From contig NZ_JAGPOT010000031.1 of the NCBI RefSeq assembly GCF_018224015.1, positions 1 through 64,000 on the forward strand: 64,000 nucleotides of DNA. Reading direction: 5' to 3'. The position numbers were made by a program, and so were the translations under genes. This document shows positions 25,178 through 35,464 of the stretch, in pieces (position 1 is the stretch's first letter; each line of letters begins with the position of its first letter). This DNA is from Pseudarthrobacter albicanus (lineage in GTDB: Bacteria; Actinomycetota; Actinomycetes; Actinomycetales; Micrococcaceae). The notes under the pieces are model-generated. The model ran no database searches. It saw only the letters and a list, made by a program, of their open reading frames with translations, and was not told the DNA's origin.

Positions 25178-25294
25178 CCCCACGTTGGCCGGATTGACTC
25201 CCGGCCCGTCCTTGAGTTCGAAGCTGGGATAGTCAATATCAATGACCTCCACCTTGCCGGGCCCCTTGTAGGCAACGGCTTTGTTCCCTTCCAT
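25178..25294 (-). pseudogene. 5' stub of a glutathione-independent formaldehyde dehydrogenase gene
   Basis: The first 39 codons resemble the start of FdhA-type zinc alcohol dehydrogenases (AVAYKGPGKVEV, DIDYP, GVNPANVG) and still carry a perfect AGGAGG ribosome-binding site. Similarity then stops abruptly and the remaining roughly 350 codons are absent. The downstream reading frame is Pro/Gly-rich noise. Confidence 0.65.
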
Positions 25295-25741
25295 CTGTTT
25301 CCTCCTGGCGTCACGGGCCCTCCCTAATGAAGGGCCGGCTGTGATTCATGAAGCGTTTTGATGCGCCCTCCAAGGGCAGGCACAGGCGGCAGGCCAGACG
25401 GCGTCGTCAGTGCCTGGGTGGTGGGAGGGTGCCGCAGTCTAGATCGCCCGCCGCGGTGAGGTCTATGGTTCGCGGTGACTCAGGAAAGAATGCCCGCGCG
25501 GGGGGCCATTATTGGGGGTCTATCAAATTGCCGGTGGACGGCGCATCGTGGGTAGAAGGAAGGGGGTCCGTTGGCATGATCGATTTCGGAAGTCCGTCAG
25601 TACGTGCCTGAACTAGTTACGTGAACGGGAAGACTGATGCCCCTTGACGCGGCCAGGCTCCCGCTGATGAGGAGTGCCGCCGCGAGCGGTCTGCGGCGGT
25701 CCAGGAACTAGCGAGCATGGTTGGCCAACGGAGGTGGATCT
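25295..25741. other. Non-coding gap before the glycosidase gene
   Basis: 447 bp with no convincing gene, RNA or repeat. An open frame at 25348-25611 is Arg/Gly-rich with no ribosome-binding site and looks spurious. The promoter of the downstream glycosidase must lie here. The region borders the decayed patch on its left. Confidence 0.45.
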
Positions 25742-27904
25742 GTGGCCGGATGGAATGCGGATACGGGCGCAGGCCCATTGGGTGAGGGAGCGGTCACGGT
25801 GCTGGACGGTTCCTCGTTCTGCATCTCCTCGGCCAACGGCGATATGTATCCGGAGCGTCCGCACGGCGTCTTCTTCGAAGACACCCGCATCATTTCCCGC
25901 TGGAACCTCATGGTCAACGAAGCGCCGGTGGAACCGCTTTCGTCAAAAACGCATGAACCGTACAGGGCGGTCTTTGTCGGCCGCGCCACGCGTTCGGACG
26001 GCCGGGCGGACAGCCCGTTGGTCGTGGAGCGGGACCGCCATGTCGGTGCGGGCATCCGGGAGGACATCACGGTCCGGAACTTTTCCCGCGAACCTGCCGT
26101 GTGCGCCATCACCCTGATTGTGGAAACAGACTTTGCGGATCTTTTTGAGGTCAAGGACGGCCGGGTTCTCCGCACCTGGCAGCAGACGAAGACACCGGGC
26201 AACGGATCGCTGACTATTGAGTCCGCGCGGGAGGGCGCGCATCGGCGTGTGACCGTCAGGGCTCCGGGCGCCAACTTCAGCCAGGACGGACTCAGCTACG
26301 TTGTGGTCATTCCGCCTCGGGCCAGCTGGACGCGGCGGATTATTGTCCTGCCAAGTTTCGACGGCGTGGCGGCTCCGGAGCCCTTCTCCCACGAAAACCC
26401 GGCCGCATCCTCCGCAGCCGCCAGGCGCTATCAGGAATGGAGCGAGTACACCCCCGTGCTGCACCTGGAGGACGACGATACAGAACAGATCCTTCTCCGG
26501 AGCCACGATGATCTGGGATCACTGAGGATCTTCGACCCCAAAAACCCGGGCCGGGCAGTGCTGGCGGCCGGCGCCCCCTGGTTCATGGCCCTGTTCGGCC
26601 GGGACGCCCTGCTCACCTCGTACATGACAATGCTTGTGGACCCGTCCCTTGCCTTGGGAACGCTGCAAACGTTGGCGGAGCTGCAGGGAGCCAGCGTGGA
26701 CGCGCTCACCGAAGAAGAACCCGGACGCATCCCTCACGAGGTCCGTCGGGGCGTCAGCGCCCGGCTCGCCCTGCGCGGCGGCGGAGCCTACTACGGAACG
26801 GCGGACGCCACCCCCCTGTTCGTGACGCTGCTCGGCGAAGTGAGCCGCTGGGGACTGGGCGCCGATGTCCTCGGATCCTTATTGCCGCACGCGGACCGGG
26901 CGCTGGACTGGATCACCCGGTACGGTGACCGCGACGGCGACGGCCTAGTCGAATACGCCCGCGCCACCGACCGCGGCCTGATCAACCAGGGCTGGAAGGA
27001 CTCCTGGGACGCGATCAACTTTGCCGATGGCGGGCTGGCCGAGGCGCCGATCGCGCTGTGCGAGGTGCAAGGGTATGTCTACAGCGCGTTCATCAGCCGG
27101 GCCGTGCTTGCCCTGGACACGGGTGACATGGAACTGGCCGCCCATTGGCGGAACCGGGCCGTTGCGCTGAAGAAACAGTTCAACGAGCGCTTCTGGTTGC
27201 CGGAGCGCGGGTACTATGCCGTCGCCCTGGACCGCCACAAGCGACCGGTGGACGCCTGCACCTCCAATATGGGGCATTGCCTGTGGAGCGGAATCGTCGA
27301 CGACGAGAAGGCACCCCTCGTGGCACAGCGCCTGATGTCCGACGAAATGTTCACCGGCTGGGGTATCCGGACGCTGGCCTCGGACATGGGCGCCTTCAAC
27401 CCGGTGAGCTACCACAACGGATCCGTGTGGCCGCACGACAATGCCCTGATCGCCGCGGGCCTGATGAGGCACGGCTTTGTGAAGGAAGCCCAGCGGGTAG
27501 CGTCCGCGATGCTGGAGGCGGCGAACTACTTTGACGGCCGGCTACCGGAGCTGTTCTGCGGTTTTGACCGCAAGACGTATGCCCAGCCGGTGCCTTACCC
27601 CACGGCCTGCTCGCCGCAGGCCTGGGCAGCGGGCACTCCCGTGCTGCTGATGCGCATCCTGCTGCGTCTTGACCCGTACCTGACCACCAATGATTTGTGG
27701 TTGGCGCCCGTTTTCCCCGAAGGCTTCGGGGACTTCGAGGCGCGGAACGTTCCGCTTGGCACCTCCCACGTATCGATCCGCGTTTCACAAGGATCGGTGA
27801 CCATCACGGGTCTCCCTCCCGGGATCAGGCTCCACAGGGAAGCCCGGTCTCCTCTGGCGGACCTACTGGACATCAACGACCCGGACAGCAGAACGCACCA
27901 ATGA
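25742..27904 (+). CDS. Glycogen-debranching-type amylo-alpha-1,6-glucosidase
   Basis: A 720-residue protein. The N-terminal 230 residues match the glycogen debranching N-terminal beta domain (ANGDMYPERPHGVFFEDTRIISRW). The rest is an (alpha/alpha)6 barrel of the MGH1/GH63-like kind, with GAPWFMALFGRDAL, NQGWKDSWDAI and YHNGSVWPHDNALIAAG. It probably hydrolyses alpha-1,6 branches or related glucosides in the cytoplasm. GTG at 25742 is preferred over TTG at 25721 because GGAGG lies 7 bp ahead of it. The glycosyltransferase gene follows in the same direction. Confidence 0.85.
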   Translation: MAGWNADTGAGPLGEGAVTVLDGSSFCISSANGDMYPERPHGVFFEDTRIISRWNLMVNEAPVEPLSSKTHEPYRAVFVGRATRSDGRADSPLVVERDRHVGAGIREDITVRNFSREPAVCAITLIVETDFADLFEVKDGRVLRTWQQTKTPGNGSLTIESAREGAHRRVTVRAPGANFSQDGLSYVVVIPPRASWTRRIIVLPSFDGVAAPEPFSHENPAASSAAARRYQEWSEYTPVLHLEDDDTEQILLRSHDDLGSLRIFDPKNPGRAVLAAGAPWFMALFGRDALLTSYMTMLVDPSLALGTLQTLAELQGASVDALTEEEPGRIPHEVRRGVSARLALRGGGAYYGTADATPLFVTLLGEVSRWGLGADVLGSLLPHADRALDWITRYGDRDGDGLVEYARATDRGLINQGWKDSWDAINFADGGLAEAPIALCEVQGYVYSAFISRAVLALDTGDMELAAHWRNRAVALKKQFNERFWLPERGYYAVALDRHKRPVDACTSNMGHCLWSGIVDDEKAPLVAQRLMSDEMFTGWGIRTLASDMGAFNPVSYHNGSVWPHDNALIAAGLMRHGFVKEAQRVASAMLEAANYFDGRLPELFCGFDRKTYAQPVPYPTACSPQAWAAGTPVLLMRILLRLDPYLTTNDLWLAPVFPEGFGDFEARNVPLGTSHVSIRVSQGSVTITGLPPGIRLHREARSPLADLLDINDPDSRTHQ

Positions 27905-28301
27905 AGGCCCGGATAGCCGCGAGGACACAGTCAAGCCCGGGATGACGCCCGCGATGAAGAACCCCTTCATCATCGTGGCGCCGTCCGGGCAATCACCGCC
28001 GTCTTCCCGCCATCAGGGAACGGCCTCAAATAGGAACAGCCGTATAACCGTCCGTGTTTTGCCCCCTCAGAACCTGTTAGTTGCCGGGTTTTAGCCGCGG
28101 CCGGCGGCGTCCGCCCAGAGTGCCCGGAAGCCGGCAGTTCCTTCGCCGCCCCGGCCCGGGGCCGGCTGATGGTTGTGCCCCGGCGTGGCCGGCTCTACAT
28201 TGAGGAATGACCAACGCCGGGCCGCAATCCTTCCATGAGCTGCAGGACATGATCATCAGCACGGCAAGGGCCGCCGGGTCCCGGCCGGAGGGAGTGCCGG
28301 G
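27905..28301. other. Gap between glycosidase and glycosyltransferase genes
   Basis: 397 bp with no RNA or repeat seen. It contains a possible 36-codon ORF at 28207-28317 that overlaps the next gene, and TACATT just ahead of it could be a -10 element. Confidence 0.45.
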
Positions 28302-28317
28302 ATGCGCATCGGCCTGA
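28207..28317 (+). CDS. Possible 36-aa upstream ORF overlapping the glycosyltransferase start
   Basis: ATG at 28207 opens a 36-codon frame (MTNAGPQSFHELQDM...) ending at 28317, 15 bp inside the glycosyltransferase gene in another frame. GAGG lies immediately before the ATG, so it would be nearly leaderless. It could couple translation of the downstream gene, or be chance. Confidence 0.25.
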   Translation: MTNAGPQSFHELQDMIISTARAAGSRPEGVPGCASA

Positions 28318-29369
28318 TCGCTCCGCCGTGGATCCCGGTGCCCCCACCGGCGAACGGCGGCATCGAGTCCATCGTCGATGTGCTGGCCCGGGGGCTGGCA
28401 GCAGCAGGACACGATGTCCTTCTGGCGGCCGCGGCCGGCAGCACCTGTCCGGTTCCACAGGTTCCCGGCGCTCCTGCCGCGGATCCGGCAACAATGGGCG
28501 CGTGCGCTGACGAGCTCCGGCACAGTGTGTTCGCCTACGAGGCGACGGACGGCGTCGACCTCATCCACGATCACACTCTCGCCGGGCCCCTGTACCGGCA
28601 CCGGCCGGAAAAAACACCCCTCATCACCACCGCGCACGGCCCCTTAACCGGAGGGCTTCGCGGGATCTACCATGCCATGACCGCCGAAGCCTCGCTCATT
28701 GCCATCTCACACCACCAGGCCCGCTCCGCCCCGGATCTCAGGATCAGCCGGGTCATCCACCACGGCATCAACACCGGCGCGGTTCCGGTGGGACGCGGCG
28801 AGGGGGGCTACGCATGCTTTCTGGGCCGGATGCACCCCGACAAGGGCCTGCCCCAGGCCATCGGGGCCGCACGGCTGGCCCGGATGCCGCTGCGGATCGC
28901 GGCGAAAATGCACAACAGGGACGAGCACGAGTATTTCCGCACCGTCATCGAGCCGCTGCTCGGGCCGGACGTGGAGTATCTGGGCGAACTGAACACGGCG
29001 GACAAGTACGCGCTGCTCGGAGGCGCCGTGGCCCTTCTGAATCCCATTCAGTGGGCCGAGCCCTTCGGCATGGTCATGATCGAGTCCCTGGCCGCCGGCA
29101 CCCCGGTGATCGCCACACCCCGGGGCTCCGCCCCGGAAATCATCGACGACGGCGCAACCGGCTTCCTGCGCGGCGGAATCCGCGAACTCGCGGCAGCCCT
29201 CAACGAGGCAGGAACGCTGGACCGCAGCGGATGCCGGCGTGCGGCCGCAACACGCTTCAGCGCCAAACGAATGGTCTCCGAACACCTTCGGCTCTACGAG
29301 GAAGCCCTCACCGGCGTTCCGGCCCCGGCCGACGCCCGCGCACCGCTGGACGCAAGCTTCCTCACCTGA
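28302..29369 (+). CDS. Glycosyltransferase, family 4
   Basis: A 355-residue GT-B fold enzyme that transfers a sugar from a nucleotide-sugar donor. The N-terminal acceptor domain has PPANGGIES near residue 16-23. The C-terminal donor domain has FLGRMHPDKG near 173 and the family EX7E motif at 253-261. Length fits GT4. GGAGGGAG about 9 bp ahead supports the ATG. It may act with the preceding glycosidase in glycogen or glycan turnover, but the acceptor is unknown. It is convergent with clpC. Confidence 0.87.
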   Translation: MRIGLIAPPWIPVPPPANGGIESIVDVLARGLAAAGHDVLLAAAAGSTCPVPQVPGAPAADPATMGACADELRHSVFAYEATDGVDLIHDHTLAGPLYRHRPEKTPLITTAHGPLTGGLRGIYHAMTAEASLIAISHHQARSAPDLRISRVIHHGINTGAVPVGRGEGGYACFLGRMHPDKGLPQAIGAARLARMPLRIAAKMHNRDEHEYFRTVIEPLLGPDVEYLGELNTADKYALLGGAVALLNPIQWAEPFGMVMIESLAAGTPVIATPRGSAPEIIDDGATGFLRGGIRELAAALNEAGTLDRSGCRRAAATRFSAKRMVSEHLRLYEEALTGVPAPADARAPLDASFLT

Positions 29370-29658
29370 AACAAGAGTCAGGTGAGGTGTCCGCACTCTC
29401 CAGGCAATTGACATCAGCCGATCAACGCGCTGGTCCTATGCGGGCGGCACGGGTCGGCACAGGGTGGCGTAGGCGTATACGGCCGCGGCCACCAGCTCAG
29501 CCTGCCGCGAGGCATGATTGCCGTCTCCGGGCAGCGCCGGCGTCGGGTCGGGAATCTGGCCGAATCCCTTGGGCGTCCTGCAAGCCTGCGCCTGCAGGAC
29601 AGTGTGGTGGGACGCCGGACTTCAGTCCGCCTCAACGGCGGTCAGCCGTGGTTGCTGT
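29370..29658. other. Gap between glycosyltransferase and clpC
   Basis: 289 bp between convergent genes. On the minus strand about 29456-29600 there is an open stretch with coding-like codon use ending AELVAAAVYAYATLCRP, but it has no start codon after an upstream stop, so it may be a gene relic. No terminator was clear. Confidence 0.35.
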
Positions 29659-32160
29659 TCAGGTCGCGGCGGGCAGTGCGTCCGGGATCCGCGGTCTGGT
29701 GTTTCCTGTGAAGGTGAACTTGGCGTCGTCGCCTTCGCCGTCAACGTCGACCGCGATGATCTCGCCCGGATGGATTTCGTCGAAGAGGATCTTCTCGGAG
29801 AGCTGGTCCTCGATCTCGCGCTGGATGGTGCGGCGCAGCGGCCGCGCGCCCATGGCGGGATCATAGCCGCGGGCTGCCAGGAGCACCTTGGCTGCCGTGG
29901 TGAGTTCGATGCCCATGTCCTTGTCCGCCAGGCGCTGCTCCAGGCGGCCGATCATCAGGTTCACGATCTGGATGATCTCGTCCTGGGTGAGCTGCGGGAA
30001 GACGATGACGTCGTCAACACGGTTCAGGAACTCGGGGCGGAAGTGCTGCTTGAGTTCCTCCGTGACGCGGGCACGCATCCGGTTGTAGCCGGTCTGCGTG
30101 TCCGTGCCGGACTGGAAGCCGGTGGCCACGCTCTTGGAGATGTCCCGGGCGCCCAGGTTGGTGGTCATGATGATCACGGTGTTCTTGAAGTCCACCACCC
30201 GGCCATGGCTATCGGTCAGGCGGCCGTCCTCCAGGATCTGCAGCAGCGAGTTGAAGAGATCGGCGTGCGCCTTCTCCACCTCGTCGAAGAGCACCACGGA
30301 GAACGGACGGCGCCGGACCTTCTCGGTCAGCTGGCCACCCTCGTCGTAACCGACGTAGCCCGGAGGGGCGCCGAAGAGCCGCGACACCGTGTGCTTCTCC
30401 GAGTACTCGGACATGTCCAGGGTGATCAGGGCGTCTTCTTCACCGAACAGGAACTCGGCCAGGGCCTTGGCCAGCTCGGTCTTGCCGACGCCCGTGGGGC
30501 CGGCGAAGATGAACGAACCGCCCGGACGCTTCGGGTCCTTCAGGCCTGCCCGGGTGCGGCGGATAGCCCGCGAAACCGACTTAATCGCCTCCTCCTGGCC
30601 CACCACGCGCTGGTGCAGCTCGTCTTCCATCTTCAGCAGGCGCGAGGACTCCTCCTCGGTGAGCTTGAAGACCGGAATGCCGGTGGAGTTCGCCAGCACC
30701 TCGGCGATCAGTTCCTCATCGACCTCGGAGATGTCGTCCATGCCGCCGGTCTTCCATCGGCGCTCCTCCTCTTTACGCTCGGCGGCGAGCTTCTGCTCCT
30801 CATCGCGCAGTGAAGCGGCGCCTTCGTAGTCGGCGGCGTCGATCGCGGCGTCCTTCGCCTTCCTGACGTCGGCGATCCTCTCGGCAAGAGCCTTGAGCTC
30901 CGGCGGGGCCGTCATCCGGCGGATGTGGAGCCGGGCGCCGGCCTCATCGATCAGGTCGATCGCCTTGTCCGGCAGGAACCGGTCCGAGATGTAACGCTCC
31001 GAGAGGTTCGCCGCGGCGACCAGCGCGCCGTCGGTGATGGTGACGCGGTGGTGCGCCTCGTACCGGTCCCGGAGGCCCTTGAGGATCTCGATCGCGTCGG
31101 CCACGGAGGGTTCCTTCACCTGGATCGGCTGGAAGCGGCGCTCCAGCGCGGCATCCTTCTCAATGTGCTTGCGGTAGTCATCCAGGGTGGTCGCACCGAT
31201 GGTCTGGAGCTCGCCCCGGGCCAGCAGCGGCTTAAGGATGGAAGCCGCATCGATCGCACCCTCGGCCGCACCGGCACCGACAAGGGTGTGGATCTCATCG
31301 ATGAACAAAAGAATGTCGCCGCGGGTGCGGATCTCCTTGAGGACCTTTTTCAGCCGCTCCTCGAAGTCACCGCGGTACCGGGAACCTGCAACCACGGAGC
31401 CCAGGTCCAGCGTGTACAGCTGCTTGTCCTTGAGAGTCTCGGGCACGTCGCCGCGGACGATCGCCTGGGCCAGGCCTTCGACGACGGCGGTCTTGCCGAC
31501 GCCCGGCTCGCCGATCAGCACAGGGTTGTTCTTGGTGCGGCGGGACAGGACCTGCATGACGCGTTCCATTTCGGATTCGCGCCCGATGACGGGATCCAGC
31601 TTGTTCTCACGCGCGGCCTGGGTCAGGTTGCGGCCGAACTGGTCCAGGACGACCGAACCGGCGGGAGTCGCTTCAGCCTGGTCCTGGCCGGGGCCTGCGC
31701 CGGCGCCGGTGGCTTCCTTGCCCTGGTAGCCGGAGAGCAGCTGGATGACCTGCTGGCGGACGCGGCCCAGGTCCGCGCCGAGCTTGACCAGCACCTGGGC
31801 GGCCACACCCTCACCCTCGCGGATGAGGCCGAGCAGGATGTGCTCGGTTCCGATGTAGTTGTGTCCCAGCTGCAGGGCCTCGCGCAGCGAGAGCTCCAGC
31901 ACCTTCTTGGCCCGCGGCGTGAAGGGGATGTGCCCGGACGGGGCCTGCTGGCCCGGGCCGATGATCTCCTGCACCTGCTCGCGGACACCGTCGAGCGAAA
32001 TGCCCAAGGACTCAAGGGCTTTGGCGGCAACACCTTCACCCTCATGGATCAGACCCAAGAGGATGTGTTCGGTACCAATGTAATTGTGGTTCAACATGCG
32101 TGCCTCTTCCTGGGCAAGCACAACCACGCGACGGGCACGGTCCGTAAATCGCTCAAACAT
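29659..32160 (-). CDS. clpC: ATP-dependent Clp protease ATP-binding subunit ClpC
   Basis: An 833-residue AAA+ unfoldase that feeds substrates to the ClpP peptidase. It has a double Clp N-domain repeat (residues 1-145, with [13 protein letters not shown] twice), a first AAA domain with GEPGVGKT at about 217-224, a UVR-type coiled middle segment ([15 protein letters not shown]), and a second AAA domain with [12 protein letters not shown]. Length is usual for actinobacterial ClpC. It stands alone, with transposon scars beginning about 400 bp upstream. Confidence 0.97.
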   Translation of the reverse strand: MFERFTDRARRVVVLAQEEARMLNHNYIGTEHILLGLIHEGEGVAAKALESLGISLDGVREQVQEIIGPGQQAPSGHIPFTPRAKKVLELSLREALQLGHNYIGTEHILLGLIREGEGVAAQVLVKLGADLGRVRQQVIQLLSGYQGKEATGAGAGPGQDQAEATPAGSVVLDQFGRNLTQAARENKLDPVIGRESEMERVMQVLSRRTKNNPVLIGEPGVGKTAVVEGLAQAIVRGDVPETLKDKQLYTLDLGSVVAGSRYRGDFEERLKKVLKEIRTRGDILLFIDEIHTLVGAGAAEGAIDAASILKPLLARGELQTIGATTLDDYRKHIEKDAALERRFQPIQVKEPSVADAIEILKGLRDRYEAHHRVTITDGALVAAANLSERYISDRFLPDKAIDLIDEAGARLHIRRMTAPPELKALAERIADVRKAKDAAIDAADYEGAASLRDEEQKLAAERKEEERRWKTGGMDDISEVDEELIAEVLANSTGIPVFKLTEEESSRLLKMEDELHQRVVGQEEAIKSVSRAIRRTRAGLKDPKRPGGSFIFAGPTGVGKTELAKALAEFLFGEEDALITLDMSEYSEKHTVSRLFGAPPGYVGYDEGGQLTEKVRRRPFSVVLFDEVEKAHADLFNSLLQILEDGRLTDSHGRVVDFKNTVIIMTTNLGARDISKSVATGFQSGTDTQTGYNRMRARVTEELKQHFRPEFLNRVDDVIVFPQLTQDEIIQIVNLMIGRLEQRLADKDMGIELTTAAKVLLAARGYDPAMGARPLRRTIQREIEDQLSEKILFDEIHPGEIIAVDVDGEGDDAKFTFTGNTRPRIPDALPAAT

Positions 32161-32574
32161 TTCACCACACTCCTGGCTGCCGCCTACCTTGATGCTACGT
32201 CGCCGCAGGCCCCCATGGGGGCGTTCGCCGGAGGCAGGATATTAGAGAGCCTGATTCATCTGACGTCCCCGGGCAAGCGCAGGTTGTCGCACCATTGTCT
32301 GGCGCACCGCGGCGAGTGGTCTCCGCCGCCATGACACCTCCTGCCGCTGGGCACCGATTCAATTCCCGCCCCCAATCGAACCGGTTCATGACGAATGGCG
32401 GTTGAGCGCTGGTCGAGATAGTTGTTCCGGCTGACGCCGACGATCAGGGTTGACTGGCAGCCTCGATGAGGTCATCAATTCCGCGGGTTGCGTGTTCGGC
32501 AGGAACGGCCACGCTGCAGAACCGTGTTTTGCGAACTTAACCACGCCACCCCTGGCCGCTGTGCACGGAGTGCG
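32161..32574. other. clpC upstream region with a possible gene relic
   Basis: 414 bp containing the clpC promoter. On the minus strand about 32449-32530 a coding-like tail (RFCSVAVPAEHATRGIDDLIEAA, then a stop) suggests the C-terminal scrap of a lost gene; I cannot identify it. It directly borders the recombinase fragment, so this area has been rearranged. Confidence 0.4.
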
Positions 32575-32640
32575 TTAGCTGTCTGTCTTGAGGTACTGGT
32601 AGAGCGTTTCGCGGCTGATGCCGATGTCATTTTTCTCTAA
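32575..32640 (-). pseudogene. C-terminal HTH scrap of a serine recombinase/resolvase
   Basis: The last codons before a TAA read NDIGISRETLYQYLKTDS. This matches the DNA-binding helix-turn-helix end of Hin/Tn3-type resolvases, usually G(I/V)SR(A/E)TLYRYL. The catalytic domain is absent. It is a remnant of a mobile element. Confidence 0.7.
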
Positions 32641-32915
32641 TGGTTCTTGGCAGGTCTGGTACCCGCTGGCAGGCTTGGTGTTGATCTGTCGTAGTGTGAC
32701 CATCATTTTTCTGACCGTTGGGTTTCCAAGGTGTCTTCACTTCGACGTGTCCGCTATGGCGGATCGGCATCGGCCTGGCCTCTTGCCGTGGCTTGATAAA
32801 AGGTTGGCCGAACCAATGGTTCGTGCCTCGTTAGAGAACCGCCTGACAAGAACCCTGTTCCAGGCCGATGCCGCCCATACCGGTCATCGACGCATTGGAA
32901 TGGAGGATCACCGTC

Positions 32916-33054
32916 ATGAGTATCGTCGCAGAAAAGTGCGCCTACGTCATCGGTGTCGACACCCACGCACGAACCCACACCTACGCCATCATCAACACCA
33001 CCACCGGCGCGCGCGCCTGCTGCGAGGCTTTCCCCGCCGTGCCCGCGCGGTGGA
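32916..33054 (+). pseudogene. N-terminal fragment of an IS110-family transposase gene
   Basis: MSIVAEKCAYVIGVDTHARTHTYAI and TTTGARACCEAFPA match the start of IS110-type (DEDD) transposases, including the GVDTH metal-binding Asp region. GGAGG nine bases upstream is intact. Similarity ends after about 46 codons, so the element is truncated. Confidence 0.75.
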
Positions 33055-33666
33055 CCCGGCACTTGCGCGGGCCGGGCGGTTCGCCGCATGCGGGATCAGG
33101 AACCGGGCAATCTCCGCGTAACAGGCAAGGACGTCAGCCCCGGTGGCCCCGGTCTCCGGTAGACCACCTTGTCCAGGCTGGAGGTGACGGCGTGGCCATC
33201 CACGGAAACCGTCTGGCCGGGATTCTGGGGTTCCGAGGCCACAGACCGAGTGCTCCGCCGCCTCGGACGGATGACTACCCCCGAAGGGGTTACACGGCTC
33301 CCCCTGTTGAGGCGTCCGACGCACGGCCGTTCAGCGCACTTGACCCACCCGCTCCGACGATCCCGGGCCTTGTCCGCGGTCCATACCGTGGCCTGGAGAC
33401 GCCCGTTGCCGGGCACGACCTTCCGCCCGAAGGCAACCCGCTCCCCGGCGCCACGGCCTCAGACAGCTGGCTGCGCAGCAACGCCGCCGGTAGCCGGCTC
33501 ACGCCCGACATTCCTGAGCGGAGAGCCAGGGGGGATCATTCAGTGCACCGTCCACAGTGCTGGAGGGTGCATGAGTGTCAGAGGGACGGGATAGGCTGAC
33601 GGGCAGGCAAGGGAACCTTCAGGAACAAGCTGAAGTGTCCCCGGAACGTCGAGGGAGATTGACCCA
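33055..33666. other. Rearranged, unidentified stretch after the IS110 fragment
   Basis: 612 bp of high-GC sequence with several overlapping open frames on both strands but no start signals or complete gene. A minus-strand segment near 33060-33160 (ADVLACYAEIARFLIPHAANRP) has a protein-like look but no match I can name. It is best read as debris of mobile or lost genes. A GAGGGAG site at its right end belongs to the next gene. Confidence 0.4.
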
Positions 33667-34044
33667 ATGGAGATGACAGATCGCCACCTGGATGCCATGA
33701 CGGCGGCGCACGCGCTGGGGCGCCTGCTTGCTGCGGGCGAGCCAGGAGATGCCACGGCTGAGGATGTGGTCCACTACGTGGCGCAGATGCACGGCAGGGA
33801 ATCCAGGCGATTTACCGGCGAACGGCCGGACGCCAAGCTGGCGGAGCTGTACACGCTGGACCTGCTGAATGAGCTGCGCAAGGCCATCGACGCCGCACAG
33901 TACCACCACGCCACCAGCGCCAGAAGGGCCGGGGCGAGTTTGACCGAGATCGGCGCCGCCCTTGGCATCAGCAAGCAGGCAGGCAGCCGCAGCAAGGTTC
34001 GGGATCGGAGAGTATCCGGGGCTCAGCTTCGCTTGGCCAGATGA
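33667..34044 (+). CDS. Small HTH-containing hypothetical protein
   Basis: A 125-residue soluble protein. The N-terminal 90 residues are helical; near the C terminus RRAGASLTEIGAALGISKQAG looks like a sigma-region-4-like helix-turn-helix. GAGGGAG lies 8 bp before the ATG. After ISKQAG the sequence becomes irregular and basic (SRSKVRDRRVSGAQLRLAR), so the last 20 residues may come from a frameshift. It may bind DNA; its target is unknown. It is convergent with ku in an area full of transposon scars. Confidence 0.6.
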   Translation: MEMTDRHLDAMTAAHALGRLLAAGEPGDATAEDVVHYVAQMHGRESRRFTGERPDAKLAELYTLDLLNELRKAIDAAQYHHATSARRAGASLTEIGAALGISKQAGSRSKVRDRRVSGAQLRLAR

Positions 34045-34169
34045 GCAATTCCTACCGCGGGCTGCGGTGCGGTGGCTTTGAAGTCAGGCGCTGGTTCCGA
34101 TACGCGAACCGCGACTTACTGCACGGAGACCAGCTGTACGGTGACCAGGCGGCGGTACCGCCGGCAGCA

Positions 34170-35054
34170 TCAGGCACCCTTTTTGTGCTGGACGGCTCTG
34201 GCGATGTTTGTCCCTGAGGCGCCGGTCTTTGCAGTTCCGGCCAAGGGGGAGCGTGCGCCGGCATTCTTCGCCGCACGGCTCTCCATCACGCTGCGACGCA
34301 GGGCTTCCAACAGTTCCAGCACCCTGTCTTCTTCTTCTCCGCCGGCTTCGCCGAAGGTCTCCCCTGTGTCCATGGCCTCGGCCTTCTCCAGCTTGGCCCG
34401 GATCAGCATATTGAGCTGTTCCCGGTATTCGTCCGTGAAGTCACCCGGCGAAAAGTCGGAGGAGAACGACTCGACCAGCGCGGCCGACATCTCCAGCTCC
34501 CCGGGGGAGATCCGCACCGTTTCCTCGAGGGCGGGGAACTCGGCCCTGCGCACCTCGTCGTCCCAGAACAGGGACTGCAGCGTCATGACGTTGCCGCTCA
34601 CCCGCAGCGCACCCAACCGGCTCTTCTGCCGGATGGAGAACTTCACGATCGCGGTGCGGTCCGTTTCCTCCAGGGTCCGGCGCAGCAGCACATAGCCCTT
34701 GGTGGACTTCGAATCCGGTTCCAGATAGTAGCTGCGCCCGAATCTCACCGGGTCAAGCTGGCCGCTGGGCACAAACTCCACGACCTCGATCTCCCGGCTC
34801 TGTTCCACCGTCAGGGACGCGAGGTCATCATCCGTGAGCACCACGGTGCGTTCGCCGTCGTAGTACGCCTTGTCGATGTTTTCGTAGTCGACCACCTGGC
34901 CGCACTTCTCGCAGCGGCGATGGTAATGGATCCGCCCGCCGTCCGCATCATGGACCTGGTGCAGGCCGATGTCATGGTCCTCGGTGGCGGCATAGAGCTT
35001 CACCGGTACCTTCACCAGCCCGAAGGCGATCGCACCCTTCCAGATGGATCTCAT
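34170..35054 (-). CDS. ku: Ku protein, DNA end-binding factor of non-homologous end joining
   Basis: A 294-residue bacterial Ku, which forms a ring homodimer on double-strand break ends and recruits LigD. It opens with [21 protein letters not shown], followed by [15 protein letters not shown] and [10 protein letters not shown]. The C-terminal 60 residues are basic and low-complexity, as usual. The ATG at 35054 begins the conserved domain; the frame extends upstream without similarity. No ligD is nearby. Fragments of at least three insertion elements flank it on both sides. Confidence 0.95.
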   Translation of the reverse strand: MRSIWKGAIAFGLVKVPVKLYAATEDHDIGLHQVHDADGGRIHYHRRCEKCGQVVDYENIDKAYYDGERTVVLTDDDLASLTVEQSREIEVVEFVPSGQLDPVRFGRSYYLEPDSKSTKGYVLLRRTLEETDRTAIVKFSIRQKSRLGALRVSGNVMTLQSLFWDDEVRRAEFPALEETVRISPGELEMSAALVESFSSDFSPGDFTDEYREQLNMLIRAKLEKAEAMDTGETFGEAGGEEEDRVLELLEALRRSVMESRAAKNAGARSPLAGTAKTGASGTNIARAVQHKKGA

Positions 35055-35288
35055 AATCCAAGTGAACACCCGGTGCGCTTCTTTGGGTATGGCCGGGACC
35101 TGGCATCTGCCGGTCTGCTGCGCCGGGCAGCCCTGTCCCATCGTGGATTCCCCGTTGGTACGTTTGCGCTGTAGCCGATTCCGGCGTGAGGAAAAGGGCA
35201 CCCGGCGGTACATGGATGTCCTGCCGGCTTTGCGTTGCCTCGCCTGTGACCCAGGGGCTAAGCAAAGTCCTGGGTAGTGGCCTGATTC

Positions 35289-35460
35289 TGGCCAGTTTGA
35301 GGGCCCGGGTGGCGTTTCTGGCGGTGTGTCTGGTGGCTTTGGCGATGTTGATTGTTTTGGCTATCCGGTAGAGGCTGATGGCCAGGTTTCGCAGGGACGC
35401 CATGAGCCGCGGCGCGTTGCCCGTGCGGACCTGCGAATTATCCTCCGCATACGTCACGTC
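35289..35460 (-). pseudogene. C-terminal fragment of an ISAs1-family transposase gene
   Basis: The minus strand reads [19 protein letters not shown], then [15 protein letters not shown], then [20 protein letters not shown]. This is the typical end of ISAs1-family (DDE) transposases. The N-terminal two thirds are missing and the fragment abuts an oppositely oriented ATPase fragment at about 35460. Confidence 0.75.
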
Positions 35461-35464
35461 CCAG

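Noticed and set aside
25348..25611. 87-codon open frame before the glycosidase gene
   Set aside because: Arg/Gly-rich, no RBS and no recognisable pattern.
32868..33599. Long open frame through the IS110 fragment
   Set aside because: Only the first 46 codons after the ATG at 32916 match a transposase; the rest is Pro/Arg-rich noise.
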